A program made the translations under genes and the position numbers. Shown here in pieces: positions 1 through 10,337 of a stretch of 64,000 nt of DNA. How positions within the stretch are numbered: position 1 is the first letter of the stretch; each line of letters opens with the position of its first letter. The notes beneath the pieces are model-generated. The model saw only the letters and a list, made by a program, of their open reading frames with translations, had not been told where the DNA came from and did not search any database. Origin of the DNA: Amborella trichopoda (Eukaryota; Streptophyta; Magnoliopsida; Amborellales; Amborellaceae); assembly GCF_000471905.2 (NCBI RefSeq), contig NW_006499810.1, positions 3,610,896-3,674,895 on the forward strand, written 5' to 3'.

Positions 1-1581
1 GCTTCGACGGGGGGAAAGAAAAGGAAATGATCTACTCCTACAGGGACTCGTGCATCGCCTCAAGTTAGTGGGCGTACTCAGAGGCGTAGGGGTGCTAAAA
101 TTCATGTGATCTCTAAACCAGGAGGTAGATCTTCCTCCTCTGATCATTTAGCAACTCCCTCAATGTCACCTTCTGCACTTTCTCCACCATCTTATGTTTC
201 TTCTGAATATTTTTCTTCCTCTTCAAAGATTGAAGCAAACGACTTCGTCCCTTCTGAGCCCATTGTTATTGCTTATGACTGGGCAATGACTCCAAATCTT
301 GGGGAGGCGTCTTTAAGTCCAAGTGTAGCTCCTGAGTCAGAGTCGGCTGCGATGGAGACTGACGAGGCTGAAGGCCCTAAAGCAAATGCTCTAGGGAGGG
401 AATCTGATGCTGATGTGGCCTCTATGATTCAGGGGTTTAGTGCCTCAACTGAGGTAGGGATGACGGTTCAAGAAGAAGGGCTCATGTTTCATGATGCTCA
501 TGAGCGTTAAGAGGCTGATGCCCCCAAGAGCACAGATCGTGAAGGTGAAGGAGTTGAGCTTTTCGTGGTCGAGGTTTTGGTTGTTGAGGGTGCAGACCAG
601 ATGGAAGAAGCCATGGTTGGGGCTCAATTGGTGATTGGCCAAGGCCAAAGGGAGGAGGCAGTTCCTGAACTTACCAATGCAGACGTGGCAGAGGGTGAGA
701 AGCAAGGGGAATGGGCTTCCTCGGAACCTGTTGAGACAGAAGTGGAGGCCCCATAAGCGAGGGTTAAGGCAATGAGACTGGTGTTGAAGAATCCAGGTAG
801 GTTGAGGTTGGGGTGGCCTCTGGGTCCGAGGTGCAAGAAGCTCTGGACTTGGCCATCGTTTTAGAGGATCCAGTGGCTCAGATGGCTATCACTTCTACAA
901 GCCTGGTCCTTGAAGTCGGAGTCTCTTCAACAGGAAAAATCCCAGGGGCATCATCCAGGCCCATTTTTAGCGGGGTTTCTGGTATGATTGCAGGCATGCT
1001 TCGTGCAGGCCTATCCGCTTCTAAGGGAGCTGCCTTTCAATGAGCTAGACAAGGCTTTGGCCAAGCTTAGGGAATTTTCTATCGCAACTATTGTGGTTGG
1101 CAGTGCACCATAAGTCCTTTCCCATTTTGATGCAGTGCTAAATGAGGTGGACAGCTGGCGATTGAGAATACTGCATCATGAAGCGAAGACCAGTAGGTTA
1201 GCCTCCTTAGAGGAGTCCATCTTGCATCATCACAAGGAGATAAATTCATGAAATGAGAAGAAGGCCACTATCACTGGCCGTCAGCAGGATCTCAAGAGGG
1301 AGGCGCAAGGTAGCTATAAGAGGATGATCAAAATAAGGGAAGAGATGAGAATATTAAGGTAGGAATTCGCTGATCTTGAGACATAGATGATTCAGAGGAG
1401 GGCTATGAAGGCCCCTTTGGTTGTGGATTTATCTGAACTCACTTACACCATTGAGTCAGAAACTGTGGCGATGGAGGAGGAGACTCAAATGGTGGCCGAA
1501 TTGAAGGAGCGTGTCCAGGGCACCAAGACTTCTCCTGAGGCATGCAATGCAGTGATCAATAAGATAATTGATCATTTTTAA
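1..1581 (+). pseudogene. Decayed coiled-coil ORF, possibly the tail of a transposon-borne protein
   Basis: Frame 1 is open from the window edge to about 754 apart from a TGA near base 31 and a TAA at 508-510. It then shifts to frame 3 for about 813-1043 and returns to frame 1 to a stop at 1579-1581. The N-terminal part is Lys/Arg-rich, then Ser/Pro-rich, then acidic and Val/Glu-rich. The last 150 residues or so are heptad-like and charged, which suggests a coiled coil. This layout resembles the C-terminal tails of plant mobile-domain (PMD) proteins, which some Tat-lineage retrotransposons carry as an antisense ORF. The gene is antisense to the gag relic beside it, which fits that idea. No diagnostic PMD motif is visible, because the N-terminus lies outside the window, so the identity is inference. 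Confidence 0.4.
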
Positions 1582-1749
1582 AATGTCTTTTCTTTTGTCA
1601 GCACTTGTAAAAATTTTGTACTCATGAATAAGATGCTTCTTTTTCTTTTCTAGCTGACTTTGCTGCATGATTGCACTCTCCTCTTACTTTTCTCCACCAC
1701 ACGTGATTTTTTTGAACACCTTCCGACATATTTATTGTCTCAAGGGGCT

Positions 1750-2640
1750 AATACCCTAGGCCTTGTTTTGTCCCATGACGGGCTGCCGTGGCTTAGATAG
1801 GTTCGAAATGAGGAGTCATTGCGTTTTCTCCTCTTAATGTTTGTTTGGCCAAGGGCTCATAGTTCATTTTCTTTATCATTTGATGAGCCTGCTCACTATA
1901 GATAGTCTAGTCAAGAGGGGATTTTGCCCCCATTAGTGGTGCATTGACTTCAAACCCATCATAGCTTTTGGTCTCAGGCATAAACTCCTTGAGATGTTTT
2001 GAAGCAATATGCATAACCTCCAATTGGCTCGGGAGATTGCAAACTTCACTTGTTAAGTTTGCTAGGGGATCCTGCTCTTGAGGGGAAGAAGATTGACCTT
2101 TCTCAAACTGCTTTCCTCCCGCTAGACCAGGGAAGAGTATAACTGGTCACTAGTCTGAGAAGCATCCTCTATGCTTATAGCAATTGGAGTTTGAAAAATC
2201 TTTCACGGCGGTTGGCATGCCACTTTTGCTTTCAAGAGTGAAATGTGGATATGTAGAACTTTTTGATGGTCTGACATATAGGTGATCTTTGGAGCTGGGA
2301 ATTCTATCCCCATGACTTGCCCAATATCAGGAATGACTTCTGGTTCATCTTCTGACCAAGATGGCCCAGAACTGGGGGTAGAGGGCGATGACTCCTCTTT
2401 ACGTGAAGATGGAGTTTCTTCTGGGATGATTGTGGGGATACTAGAATGAATAGGGGTTAAAGGCTGAGTTTTTCCTTGCCTTTCTTCCTCTTTGAACATT
2501 CTTACCAATTTCTCCCCATGTCTTCAACATTCATGAGATGAAAATTGCATCTTTGTTGTAGACTTGTGATCCCCCTCATTCAGCTTCTAAGGCGACACTA
2601 GATCTGTGAAATAATATTTGACAACAACATAGTGAGGTTT
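1750..2640 (-). pseudogene. Element D protease-RT linker remnant
   Basis: An acidic, Ser/Pro-rich stretch (open at 2203-2508) followed by sequence that includes the words KKMNYEPLA and a Gly-containing tail. In Tat/Ogre elements a variable acidic linker and a G-patch-like segment lie between protease and RT, and the position fits. Several in-frame stops interrupt it. No catalytic motif is expected here. The assignment rests mainly on order and on the flanking protease. Confidence 0.45.
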
Positions 2641-2649
2641 GCCTATAGG

Positions 2650-3250
2650 GAATGATCTTTTGTTAGCATAGACCTTATACTATCTCCCATTTCGACTATA
2701 CTTGAAGCACTGATGCAATGTTGATGGAACCACCCCCTGGTCATGGAGCCATGGCCGATCGAAGAGAATGTTATAGGAAGTGTCGGTGTCGATTACATGA
2801 AACTGGGCATAATCATTCAGCTCACCGATCGTAAAACGAAGGCAAACCGTGCCAGCTGGCTTCTCTCCTGACTGGTTGAATCCTTGAACTGTGACGTGGG
2901 TCGGATCTTCGGACCCTAACCCTAATCAAGTAAGGATCCTCCTTGGAATAAGGTTGACAGCCGACCCTCCATTTAACATAATTCGGTTGATGGGGCATAC
3001 ATGTAATTCGCTAGTGACAAAGAGAGGGTGATTATGAAACTTTTCTTCCAGCAGCAGATCGTCCTCTGAAAAGGTGATTGGCATACATCCTTTTAAAATT
3101 GTCGGGTCCACTTCAATAGGTTCTATTTCATTCTCACACACCTCTGGGTTAGAGAGATCCTGAACCAAAGCCATCCGGTAATCCTTTTAGAGTTGAGGGT
3201 GTCGTAGATACTGAGGAGAGTTGGAAGCTTCTGTAGATGCCCTATCACAT
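2650..3250 (-). pseudogene. Element D retropepsin-like protease, inactive
   Basis: This is the aspartic protease domain that would process the Gag-Pol polyprotein. The active-site strand is recognisable by the neighbours of the catalytic triad (RIMLNGGSAVNLIP). The expected Asp-containing DNG/DSG triad reads NGG, so the catalytic Asp is lost. Downstream, the flap and C-terminal half are readable through the words GFNQSGEKPAG, LRFTIG, FHVIDTDTSYNILFDRPWLH and STLHQCFKY, which are typical of the Tat/Ogre protease. A stop lies just after the active site near 2926, and a frameshift separates the domain from gag near 3177. Element B lacks this whole region, so D is the only Ogre-type protease in the window. 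Confidence 0.75.
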
Positions 3251-6200
3251 CATATTTCACCTTTTCTTGGTGAAGGCTTTGTGCGTCTAGTCCTGCCACT
3301 GATTTGGGTGGTATGTTGGGTTGAGGAGCAGGTTTGGGTGGAAGAGGTTTATTTTGTTCCTCTGACTGACTCGATTGCACAATAGGCTTGGATGGGGTGA
3401 TGGATGTTTGAGGTTTTGGAAGCGATTGAGTCAGAGGTATCACATGGAATTGGAGAATAGGTGGATTGTTTGAGGTATTGGGATTTGGAAGGAGTCTGGG
3501 GAGTTGGAGGATATGCAGATTGGTATTTGGATTAGGGTGTAGTGGCGAACTAGGAAACTTCAAGGTTCCTGACTTCTGTGGTGGAGGTTGCATCGTCTCC
3601 CCCAATCTGAGGCTCATTTGCCCCGTGCTGGGTGATATTCCTGAGATTTGCACCATATGACAAGCCTCTTGAGAATAAAAGCTCTGTCCCCTTGATTCTC
3701 TCAATCTCTGCTCAAAGTCGGGCTCAGGGGGCTACTGGGGTTCTTTGACTTTGTCTTTTTGTGCTTCTTTGAAGAAGATGGCTCTGCTTTGGCTTTAGTT
3801 GCCAAGGCATCAGAAACTATTAAGAATCTGGCTTTCTGGGCTTCTTCAATTGCTTCCGTTGCATCTTGCTTATGTTGATTCCTTTAAATTCTATGTCAAG
3901 AGCTTCGAAGTCTGGATATTTTAAGGTTGTACCTGCAGGAGACATAGAAGAGGAAGGATGAGAACCAGAAGAAGAAGAAGGAGAAGCGTCAGAAAGTGGG
4001 AGACTTTTAAGGTCATTCCCCTCATTCGACCAATCTGGGCAGCTTTTTATGCCATCTCCAGAGTTGGACATGTGCAGGGGGTCTTTTAGGTCTTTACCTT
4101 GCTTAGACCGTTGGAGAGTGCTTTTAACGTTGTCGCCCTCATTGGACGTATTCTGAGGAGAAGATGACTTGGGGACGTCTTCTTGATGGGATGGAGAAGG
4201 AAGAAGGATCGTGTCAGGGATAAAGTCCAGTAAAGTTGGCAGTGCGGGAAGAGGCCAGAGAAATTCCTGCTCAATTGGAGGTTGAGCCGTCTTGTTTCTC
4301 CAACGAGCAGCTCTTGGTGTCCGCCTCCTTCTGATTTTCTGAGGTGGTGTTTGATTCGTCTCCCTAGGCTTGTGTACAACCCTAGCATGGCAAACTGCTA
4401 TTCGTCTTAAGGACTTGAGTCTACTTCTCCCATGGTGGACTATTAATGGCTGGAAAGTCGAGGGTTCAGCAGAGTCTGAATCATTATTAGGAAGGTCTTG
4501 TGTCGGGAGATCCTCTTGCACCGGTGGAGCAGTGGTTTGGGGATCACTTACTGCAACATAATAAAACTCCTGGCATTCGCGCATTTTTTTTACGAATATA
4601 TCATGGAAACTGGTGCATTCCCACAAGTAGTGGCCCCATACTTGGGGATACAGGCAACGGTCCTCAGTCCCTTGAGCAAGGCGTCAGGGTTGCCTTGCTT
4701 GTTTCAGTGTGATTAGACCTTCTTGAAGCATTATAACAGAGACGGTGTGAAGGATACTAGGGCCTTTGTCTTCCTCTTGGACAGTTACTGCATGGGAGGC
4801 TTATTTGCCCCGAATGCCTTATTTAAGTCCTCAAGCATTATCTGACCCTTCTGAATCAGGGCCTCAATGATATCTTTTAGCGTGAAGCAATCATCTGTAG
4901 GATGATTGATCCTTCGATGATAAGCACAATAATTTACCTAAGTATCGAGTCCAGCTTGGTCAGGGAACTTGACTTCTGGAAGCTCGATCATATTCTGCTC
5001 CAATAATAACCAGAACAGTGCTGAGACCCATTCCTTCTCAAAGGGGTAGTCCTTGTCCCTATGCCTTGCGAAATAATCATCCCGATTAAGATTCGCCGGC
5101 TGGGGTACTTGGTTGTACGATTGTTGTTGCTTGCCTATCTGAGGAGTTGTCTTTACTATACTCACCCCTTTGGATAGGTCCAAAGTTTAGGAGGAAGCCT
5201 TCTTTGGGTCAGTGACCATGACAGCTACACTGATCACTCCTTTTTGTTGGTTGCCCCAGGTGTTAGTTTGAGAGCTGCCATTGCCTTGGTTGTTCCCCGA
5301 GCTTGCAGATGGTTGTCGTGACCCGCCGTGGTGGCGTGATAGACTTTCTCTGCAGACTGATCTAGAAATCAGCTCTGACATGGAAGTCGGATTAGAGGCC
5401 TCGACGTGTAGAGAAATTTTAAGCCGCATGTTCCACACGTAAGTTTGGACTGCTTCCTTCTCAGGCATGGGATTGGGATGTCGAGCAGCTAAATTTCTCC
5501 ATCTTGATATGAACTGGTCCATGGGCTCATCAAGGTCTTGAGTCAGGGTGAGAAGCTCAATGGTTTGAACCTCTCTCTCGACCTCATAGAAATGCTGGTG
5601 GAATAACTTCTCCATTTCCTCCCAAGTATGCACTGAGTTTGAGGGAAGTCGAGCATACCACTAAAAAGCTAGGTCGTCAAGGGTTTCAACAAATTGACGG
5701 AGGAGTCTCCCATCAGCCGTTGTTTTATTGGAAGTGGGCGATATGTTGATTCAAGGACGTGGTTCTGTTGAATAGAGGAAACTTCCCTTTCTTGTAATAT
5801 GAGGGAAACGGGACCTGGTCCATGTATGAAGGGTACGACATTTGATAAGGCGCTGCACCCTACATCCCTGGAATTTGTCTGTTCTTTAAGCTATGGGCTA
5901 CTATAGCATCAATGTTTGCTTGTGAGACGGGGTGAGGGACAAAATTGTCCTATGAGGTAGAGGGAAGGGGCTGCCTAGGAGGTGCAATATCTGAGTGGTG
6001 GGAATGGACCTCATGGTTAGCTGATGGTCATGTGGCGTCTATACGACCAATCTTCTCCATCATTGCGCGCACCATATCTTTAAACTTGTTCATGCTATCT
6101 TCCTACAAGTCAGGTTCGTCTATAACCATCACGCTGACTGTTTCTCTAGGGAGGTCAGTCTTAGTTGCAGTTGAGGGCTTGCGAACTTGACGGGTCGCAC

Positions 6201-6490
6201 ACTGCAGATCGGTCAGCAAGGGGCCAGCATGCTCTGATTGAACTCGAATTTTGTATGCCCATCGTGTGAGGACCGATTCTCGACAGTCTTGGGACCATGG
6301 CTGCTGAAGGGCTGGGTCGTCTTCTACGACGCTAACCACAGTGCAGGGCTTATGGAACTTTTCTTTAGGATTTGTCATTTGAAGAGGGTAGAAGGGGTTC
6401 AGGTGAAGAGGGTCATCAGAGCTGGTTACCCCGACCGCCTTGGTCACTTGCTTGGTGAGAATTCGCAGACCCCTATGACGTTTAGATTTG
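3250..6490 (-). pseudogene. Element D gag
   Basis: Gag forms the cytoplasmic virus-like particle and packages RNA. The capsid core (5187-5633) contains WEEMEKLFHQHFYEVEREV, LTQDLDEPMDQFISRWRNLA and ARHPNPMPEKEAVQTYVWNM, matching the Ty3/gypsy retrotransposon gag domain and nearly identical in order to element B at 25638-26315. Downstream are two CX2HX4HX4C knuckles. The first, near 4870-4930 (CAYHRRINHPTDDC), is intact. The second, near 4630-4690 (CLYPQVWGHYLWEC), has Pro in place of its first His. The C-terminal region (3820-4626 and 3250-3704) is Arg-rich, then Ser- and Pro-rich. At least five frame breaks are evident. Confidence 0.85.
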
Positions 6491-6924
6491 ATTGATTGAT
6501 GGACCTTGCACCAGAACTATGATCAGGCCTGCGGCTGGTAAGCTCTTCTTGCACAAGTAAAGTAAAGTAATAGAATGAAGGATATGGATGTGGTTTAGTT
6601 AAAATGAACTTGAACTTCCGAATTCGTGCTTCTAAGTCCCATGTATGGTTGAGGGTGGTAAATGATCTTGATAATGATGAAAATGTGTGGAGTAGCTCAC
6701 TTGTAAAACTATCTTAACATGTACAAGGCTTTGAATCAAGAGTTGTTTTGGTTTGTGAAATGTTAAGTGTCCTTCAAAGCATGTTAAACTTGAGAATGAG
6801 AATTTCCAGAACTGTGACTATTCTTGCATCGACTTTTTCAGTGAGCCAATAGTATTAAAATGGCACCAAACTGATTTTGAATGAAAGATATGCTCGTCTA
6901 TCTCAATTTTTATTTTTGCACCAT

Positions 6925-7380
6925 GTTAAAATTTCGTATGGGTTAAGGGATATACCCCAAAATGTAGGGGTATGTCACTGTCCACAGTTGCTGGGATTTC
7001 CAGCAACTGTCACTTATTTTGCACCTCCCTTTTGACCTATCAAACAATATCCAAATGCCTTAAAACTACTGAAATTTGAAAGATCTATGAATGAGCTTAA
7101 ATTTACATGACAAACTCATTTTGAAATTCCCCGTAGATTGAGAGTTATGCCCCGAAATGTGAGGGTATATCACTGTTCACAGTTGCAGGAAATTCCAGCA
7201 ACTGTCACTGACTTTATGTCGGGATTTTGACCTATCAAATGTCGTCCAAACACATTCAAACCACTGCCATGTTAAACGTGTAAGACTAAATTTTCATGTT
7301 TGAACCATCTAGAAATTCTCCCTAGATTGGGAGTTACGCCTCCGAGAAGAGGGGTACGTCACTGTTAGTCGTCATAGAAA
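6925..7380 (+). repeat. Degenerate internal tandem repeat, 2-3 copies of about 185 bp
   Basis: The same order of words recurs: GTTATGCCCCGAAATG-type motif, GGGTATRTCACTGT, CACAGTTGC, TTCCAGCAACTGTCACT, then TTTTGACCTATCAAA. Copies start near 6943 and 7130, and a partial third near 7320 keeps only GAGTTACGCC and GGGGTACGTCACTGTT. It lies inside the LTR-like segment and has no coding potential. Confidence 0.7.
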
Positions 7381-8480
7381 ATTTAGTTAGGTGCACGTTG
7401 TGTGATCTTTTGCGGGACTACTCATTGATCAACTCAAGTGGCAAAGTGTTATTCTTGATAATTGATAAGCGTGAGTGTCATGTGATAGTTTTCATGTGAT
7501 GAATGCTGCATGTTAAGTACCATAGTGTTATGTGAATAATGTTATGTGACCATGTGATAAGTGATAACTGATAAGTACAAATGCCATGTGATAGCTCTAC
7601 GGTAAATATTACATGATAAATGCCATAGTGCTAATGCGATAAAGTGTTATGAATGCTAATTGATAAATGTAAGTGTTATGTGATTGCCCTCTTATGATGG
7701 ATGTTTCATGCTAAGTGGCATAGTGTACATGATAGCTGTATATTTCTGAACAAGACCCAGACCTTACATAATGAGATTGGAATTATCTATCATGAGGCAC
7801 TGACTAAGTATGGGTAAATTTAATTCTTGAACATGTTACGATACTGTGATGATGACCACTATGCAAAGGGGAGACCCATCGGTAGTGGGCACTATTATGT
7901 TACGTTATGATAACTGTGATACTGGCCACTATGCGATGGGATACTCATCGGTAGTGGGTACTGTTATGCTGAGAAAAGTGATGTCGACAATATTCCCTAA
8001 CTCACTGAATGATAGGAGGGAGTTAGGTGAAAGTGAAATGGGAGGGTCTCACCCCCCAAAATTCATATGATAAGATTAGTGAGTGATGCCTTGCAAGGTA
8101 AGTGCCTATCGAAACCCCAAAGCGCACTGGGGACCGTGTGAGTGAGTACGAGGAGATTACAGAGTGGGTCAACCACTTGTCATTGTTCTCCCTTCAGAGG
8201 GATGGTAGAAGTCCTAAACAATGGGATTGGCTTGGTCTGATGAATATGGCTTCTATTTTAGGAGTAGGTGAACTAAGGAGTGAGTGAATAATGCTGGAAT
8301 TGTTCATGTGAATGATAATGATTGTATTGGTTGAATAATAATTATGATATTTTGATATGAAACCTGTGATAGATGCATTGATGTGATTTATGATTTATAT
8401 GACATTTGCATTATGATTGCTTATAATTGAAAGAATTGTTTATGACACATGGATAGACTCAATACCGATGCATAGCACCT
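7381..8480. other. Non-coding stretch of the LTR-like segment
   Basis: Rich in GTGATAA/ATGTGAT words and with a short direct repeat near 7850-7970 (CACTATGC-A-GGG-GA-CCATCGGTAGTGGGYACT, two copies about 70 bp apart). The short open frames at 7846-8070 and 8102-8287 run through repeats and show no known domain. Confidence 0.4.
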
Positions 8481-8829
8481 AGATCTACTTATTGGGATTT
8501 ATAGCGCATCCCATTGTATCTCCCCTCCTTTTAGATGCGACAGGTAAAGGGCTAGAAGCACGTAGTTCACGGTTAGGAGTCGATGCCACACCCCTGTTAA
8601 GAAGAAATCTTGACCTTGTAAGTGGTTGGGCTTCTTAGCCCTGATTTTTATTTATTTTGGGAATATGTAATATTGGGCAAAGATGGCCCAAACTCAAGTG
8701 TAATATTTTGGAAGAAATTCTATATAGTGCATTTTCAATTGTGTATGAAATTACCCAATTTTTAATGTTCATTTGCACTTTCGAGTTATGGTTTTAGTTA
8801 TTCTCCATGGTTCGCTTTGATTACATATA

Positions 8830-9180
8830 TTAAAGCTTTAAGTTAACTCTAACCTGAGTGACATGCACTACCTTGGAATCACGGACCCATGCTCGGTCAC
8901 CCTTCGGCATTAACGGAAGGACGGTCGGGGGGACCGGGGTCGTGACAATGTCCATTGTGATCTGATCAGAGAATTTGTTTATTCGGAGGTCGGGAGCGGA
9001 AGCGGCCTTTGCACTTTGCCATGCCACCATATGGTGGTTTAGTGGTGCGCGAAGGAATGTTTCAAATGGTCGGTTGTTCAAGGATGGGATGACATAGTAA
9101 TTGGTCATCCCGCTGCTGCTGATGTTCACCGAGGAAACATCAGTCGCTTCTCCAACTATTCCTTGAATGGCTTCTTCGAG
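8830..9180 (-). other. Unrecognised minus-strand open segment
   Basis: An open frame covers 8830-9129 on the minus strand and can be read upstream to about 9180. It includes SGMTNYYVIPSLNNRPFE. I do not recognise it. It straddles the LTR-like end at 8947, so at most the part above 8948 could be an old coding piece, perhaps of the CACTA-type element whose end lies at 9428. Confidence 0.2.
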
Positions 9181-9428
9181 TTTGCTGAGCGATTAAATAG
9201 TGTTTTGCCCTACAACAGAGATGCTATATTCGTGGCGATTTTGCATTAAAAACTGCAACGGAGATGCTATGTCTGTGGCGATTGCTTGTGTTTTTATGCG
9301 TGAAAAAAACCTGCAACACACATACTATGTCCTTGGCGGTCTTTTAATCCATAGAGTTTGAATTTCGGACGGCGTCGAGCCCAAAGGCGAAAATATTATT
9401 CATTTTCGCCCATAGGAATTGCGTAGTG
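8948..9428 (-). mobile_element. Terminal part of a CACTA-type (EnSpm) transposon
   Basis: The minus strand begins CACTACGCAATTCC at 9428, the signature CACTA end. It is followed by subterminal repeats, as expected for this class: a short hairpin (GGCGAAAAT at 9386-9394 with ATTTTCGCC at 9402-9410) and three copies of a GCAAC-type unit. The element would extend toward lower coordinates and appears to be cut by the LTR-like segment ending at 8947. No transposase and no second terminus are present. The right flank is a TG microsatellite, so the 3-bp target duplication cannot be checked. Confidence 0.5.
9208..9345 (+). repeat. Three subterminal direct repeats, about 45-60 bp apart
   Basis: Units near 9210, 9252 and 9310 share CTGCAACRGAGATGCTAT and then CGTGGCGAT (variants CTGTGGCGAT and CTTGGCGGT). 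Spacing and position, 80-220 bp inside the CACTA end, match the subterminal motif clusters that bind CACTA transposases. The binding role is inference. Confidence 0.6.
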
Positions 9429-9466
9429 TGTGTGTGTGTGTATGTGTGTGTGTATGTGTGTGTGTA
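9427..9466 (+). repeat. TG microsatellite
   Basis: TGTG tract interrupted by TATG at regular steps, directly next to the CACTA end. Confidence 0.9.
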
Positions 9467-9495
9467 GGTCGGTAGGGAGGACGAAGGCACGACGG

Positions 9496-9515
9496 NNNNN
9501 NNNNNNNNNNNNNNN
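9496..9515. other. Assembly gap (20 N)
   Basis: Twenty undetermined bases. Linkage and spacing between the left part (element D, LTR-like and CACTA pieces) and the rest rest on the assembly, not on sequence. Confidence 1.
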
Positions 9516-9544
9516 ATCATTATCCAAAGTTCATCGTACGGTCA

Positions 9545-9841
9545 CAATTGTTCGATAGTGTTTAAATTTTATTTTTTTCTAAAAATTAAAATTATCTAAA
9601 ATTTGGATAGTGTGTTCATAAAAAATAGGAGAATCTAATAAAAATATAAAACAAATAATTTGAAAAATATAAATTAACCAAAATACCCCTGAAAATTTAT
9701 GGGGGTATTTTGGTCAATTTATATTTTATGAGATATTTATTTCATATTTTTATTAGGTAAAATTCACTAATATTTACACACAATCCAAATTTCAGATCAT
9801 TCTGATTTATAGAAAAAAAATGAAATTAGGCATCCAAATTA
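9545..9841. mobile_element. Foldback MITE
   Basis: The segment is one large imperfect inverted repeat with arms of about 140 bp. The innermost arms pair 9664-9689 with 9702-9727 with one mismatch around a 12-base loop. Outward, ATCTAAAATTTGGATAG on the left matches the complement of the right-hand ATCTGAAATTTGGATTG, and CTAATAAAAATAT is also shared. It has no coding sequence and is AT-rich. No TA or TAA duplication could be fixed because the ends are decayed, so the superfamily is open. Confidence 0.75.
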
Positions 9842-10090
9842 GGTATTGGGAATACTTTTCCATATATATATATATATATATTTATATAGCAAAGGATGGG
9901 ATTAGCCCGCTCGCGCATATGCTTCAGCTACACACAATGGTCAGGATGAAAAGTCTATAAATGAACAGTCAGTGTGGTGCTAGGAAAGGTCAGCATTTTT
10001 TATGGAAAGAGGTGGCTTTGTTAATGGGGCGCTGACACTGTAGTGCATGAGTACCGACAGACAATTTTAAAAAAGCACAATTCAAATATA
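9842..10090. other. Non-coding spacer with an AT microsatellite
   Basis: Contains an (AT)n run near 9862-9880. I see no gene. It probably represents DNA 3' of the FAR1-like gene. Confidence 0.5.
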
Positions 10091-10332
10091 TCAATAATAT
10101 AATTGCAAATCAAAATAATGTAAAAGTATGCAGTTGTACCTATCACAAATGAACGACAAACAGTTCCTTTTGTCATAACCACTACCATTGCAGATTGCAC
10201 ATTTTTTTTTTTCGTCTTTGGCTTCCATCCTTCAGAAAGAGCTTTCATTCTTTTAGTGGCCGGTCATCCCTTTGTCCGTACTCGTGCAGGTTCAAAAACA
10301 TTGCGGCAGTGGTTACTTCCACTTGGTGTATT
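10091..10332 (-). pseudogene. 3' end of a FAR1/FHY3-related gene (zinc-knuckle part)
   Basis: The minus strand reads a C-terminal FAR1-family segment: VRTKG followed by a TGA where the family has an Arg codon before Pro, then PATKRMKALSEGW, then a Lys run. A CX2CX4YX4C knuckle (CAICNGSGYDKRNC) follows, with Tyr where the usual His sits. The knuckle is in a different frame from the preceding Lys run. The switch lies in an 11-base A tract (T tract at 10202-10212 on the plus strand), so this is a homopolymer frameshift. The frame stops at 10091-10093. The 5' part of the same gene lies at 60796-62725, beyond element A, and the frame is continuous across the insertion site. Confidence 0.8.
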
Positions 10333-10337
10333 ACTAC
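10333..10337. repeat. Target-site duplication of element A (ACTAC), left copy
   Basis: ACTAC stands directly before the left LTR terminus, and its perfect partner follows the right LTR at 60791-60795. In the FAR1-like gene this is the antisense of Cys-Ser codons. Confidence 0.9.

Larger units (their letters stand above)
1700..6557 (-). mobile_element. Element D: truncated Ogre/Tat-like Ty3/gypsy relic (gag-protease part)
   Basis: A minus-strand internal region closely related to that of element B. Reading downward from 6557 it holds a gag N-terminal region, the gag capsid core, two zinc-knuckle regions, a Pro-rich linker, a protease domain and a protease-RT linker. No RT is present: similarity fades near 1700, where the coiled-coil ORF takes over. 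Homology to B (B 24820-28100) stops at about 6557, at the shared words CTTGTGCAAG, and unrelated LTR-like DNA begins. No LTR, primer site or target duplication of D can be seen, so it is a fragment. Stops and frameshifts occur throughout. Confidence 0.8.
6558..8947 (+). mobile_element. LTR-like segment, probably of a Tekay/Del-type chromovirus
   Basis: A non-coding, AT-rich segment abuts the broken end of element D. Near 8490-8560 it has the ATTGGGATTTATAGCGCATC stretch followed by CCCCTCC and TTTTAGATGCGACAGG, which recalls the conserved 3' part of Tekay/Del LTRs (phrases like GGGCTTTATAGC before a pyrimidine tract). It ends in GGGGTCGTGACA at 8936-8947, a common 3' end for such LTRs. The 5' end does not start with an obvious TG, and no target duplication was found. 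The piece is therefore probably truncated or older than the junction. Lineage is inferred from memory of LTR motifs, not from coding sequence. Confidence 0.4.

Noticed and set aside
4370..4716. Plus-strand frames opposite element D gag
   Set aside because: Antisense shadows of a Ser/Pro-rich gag region; no domain.
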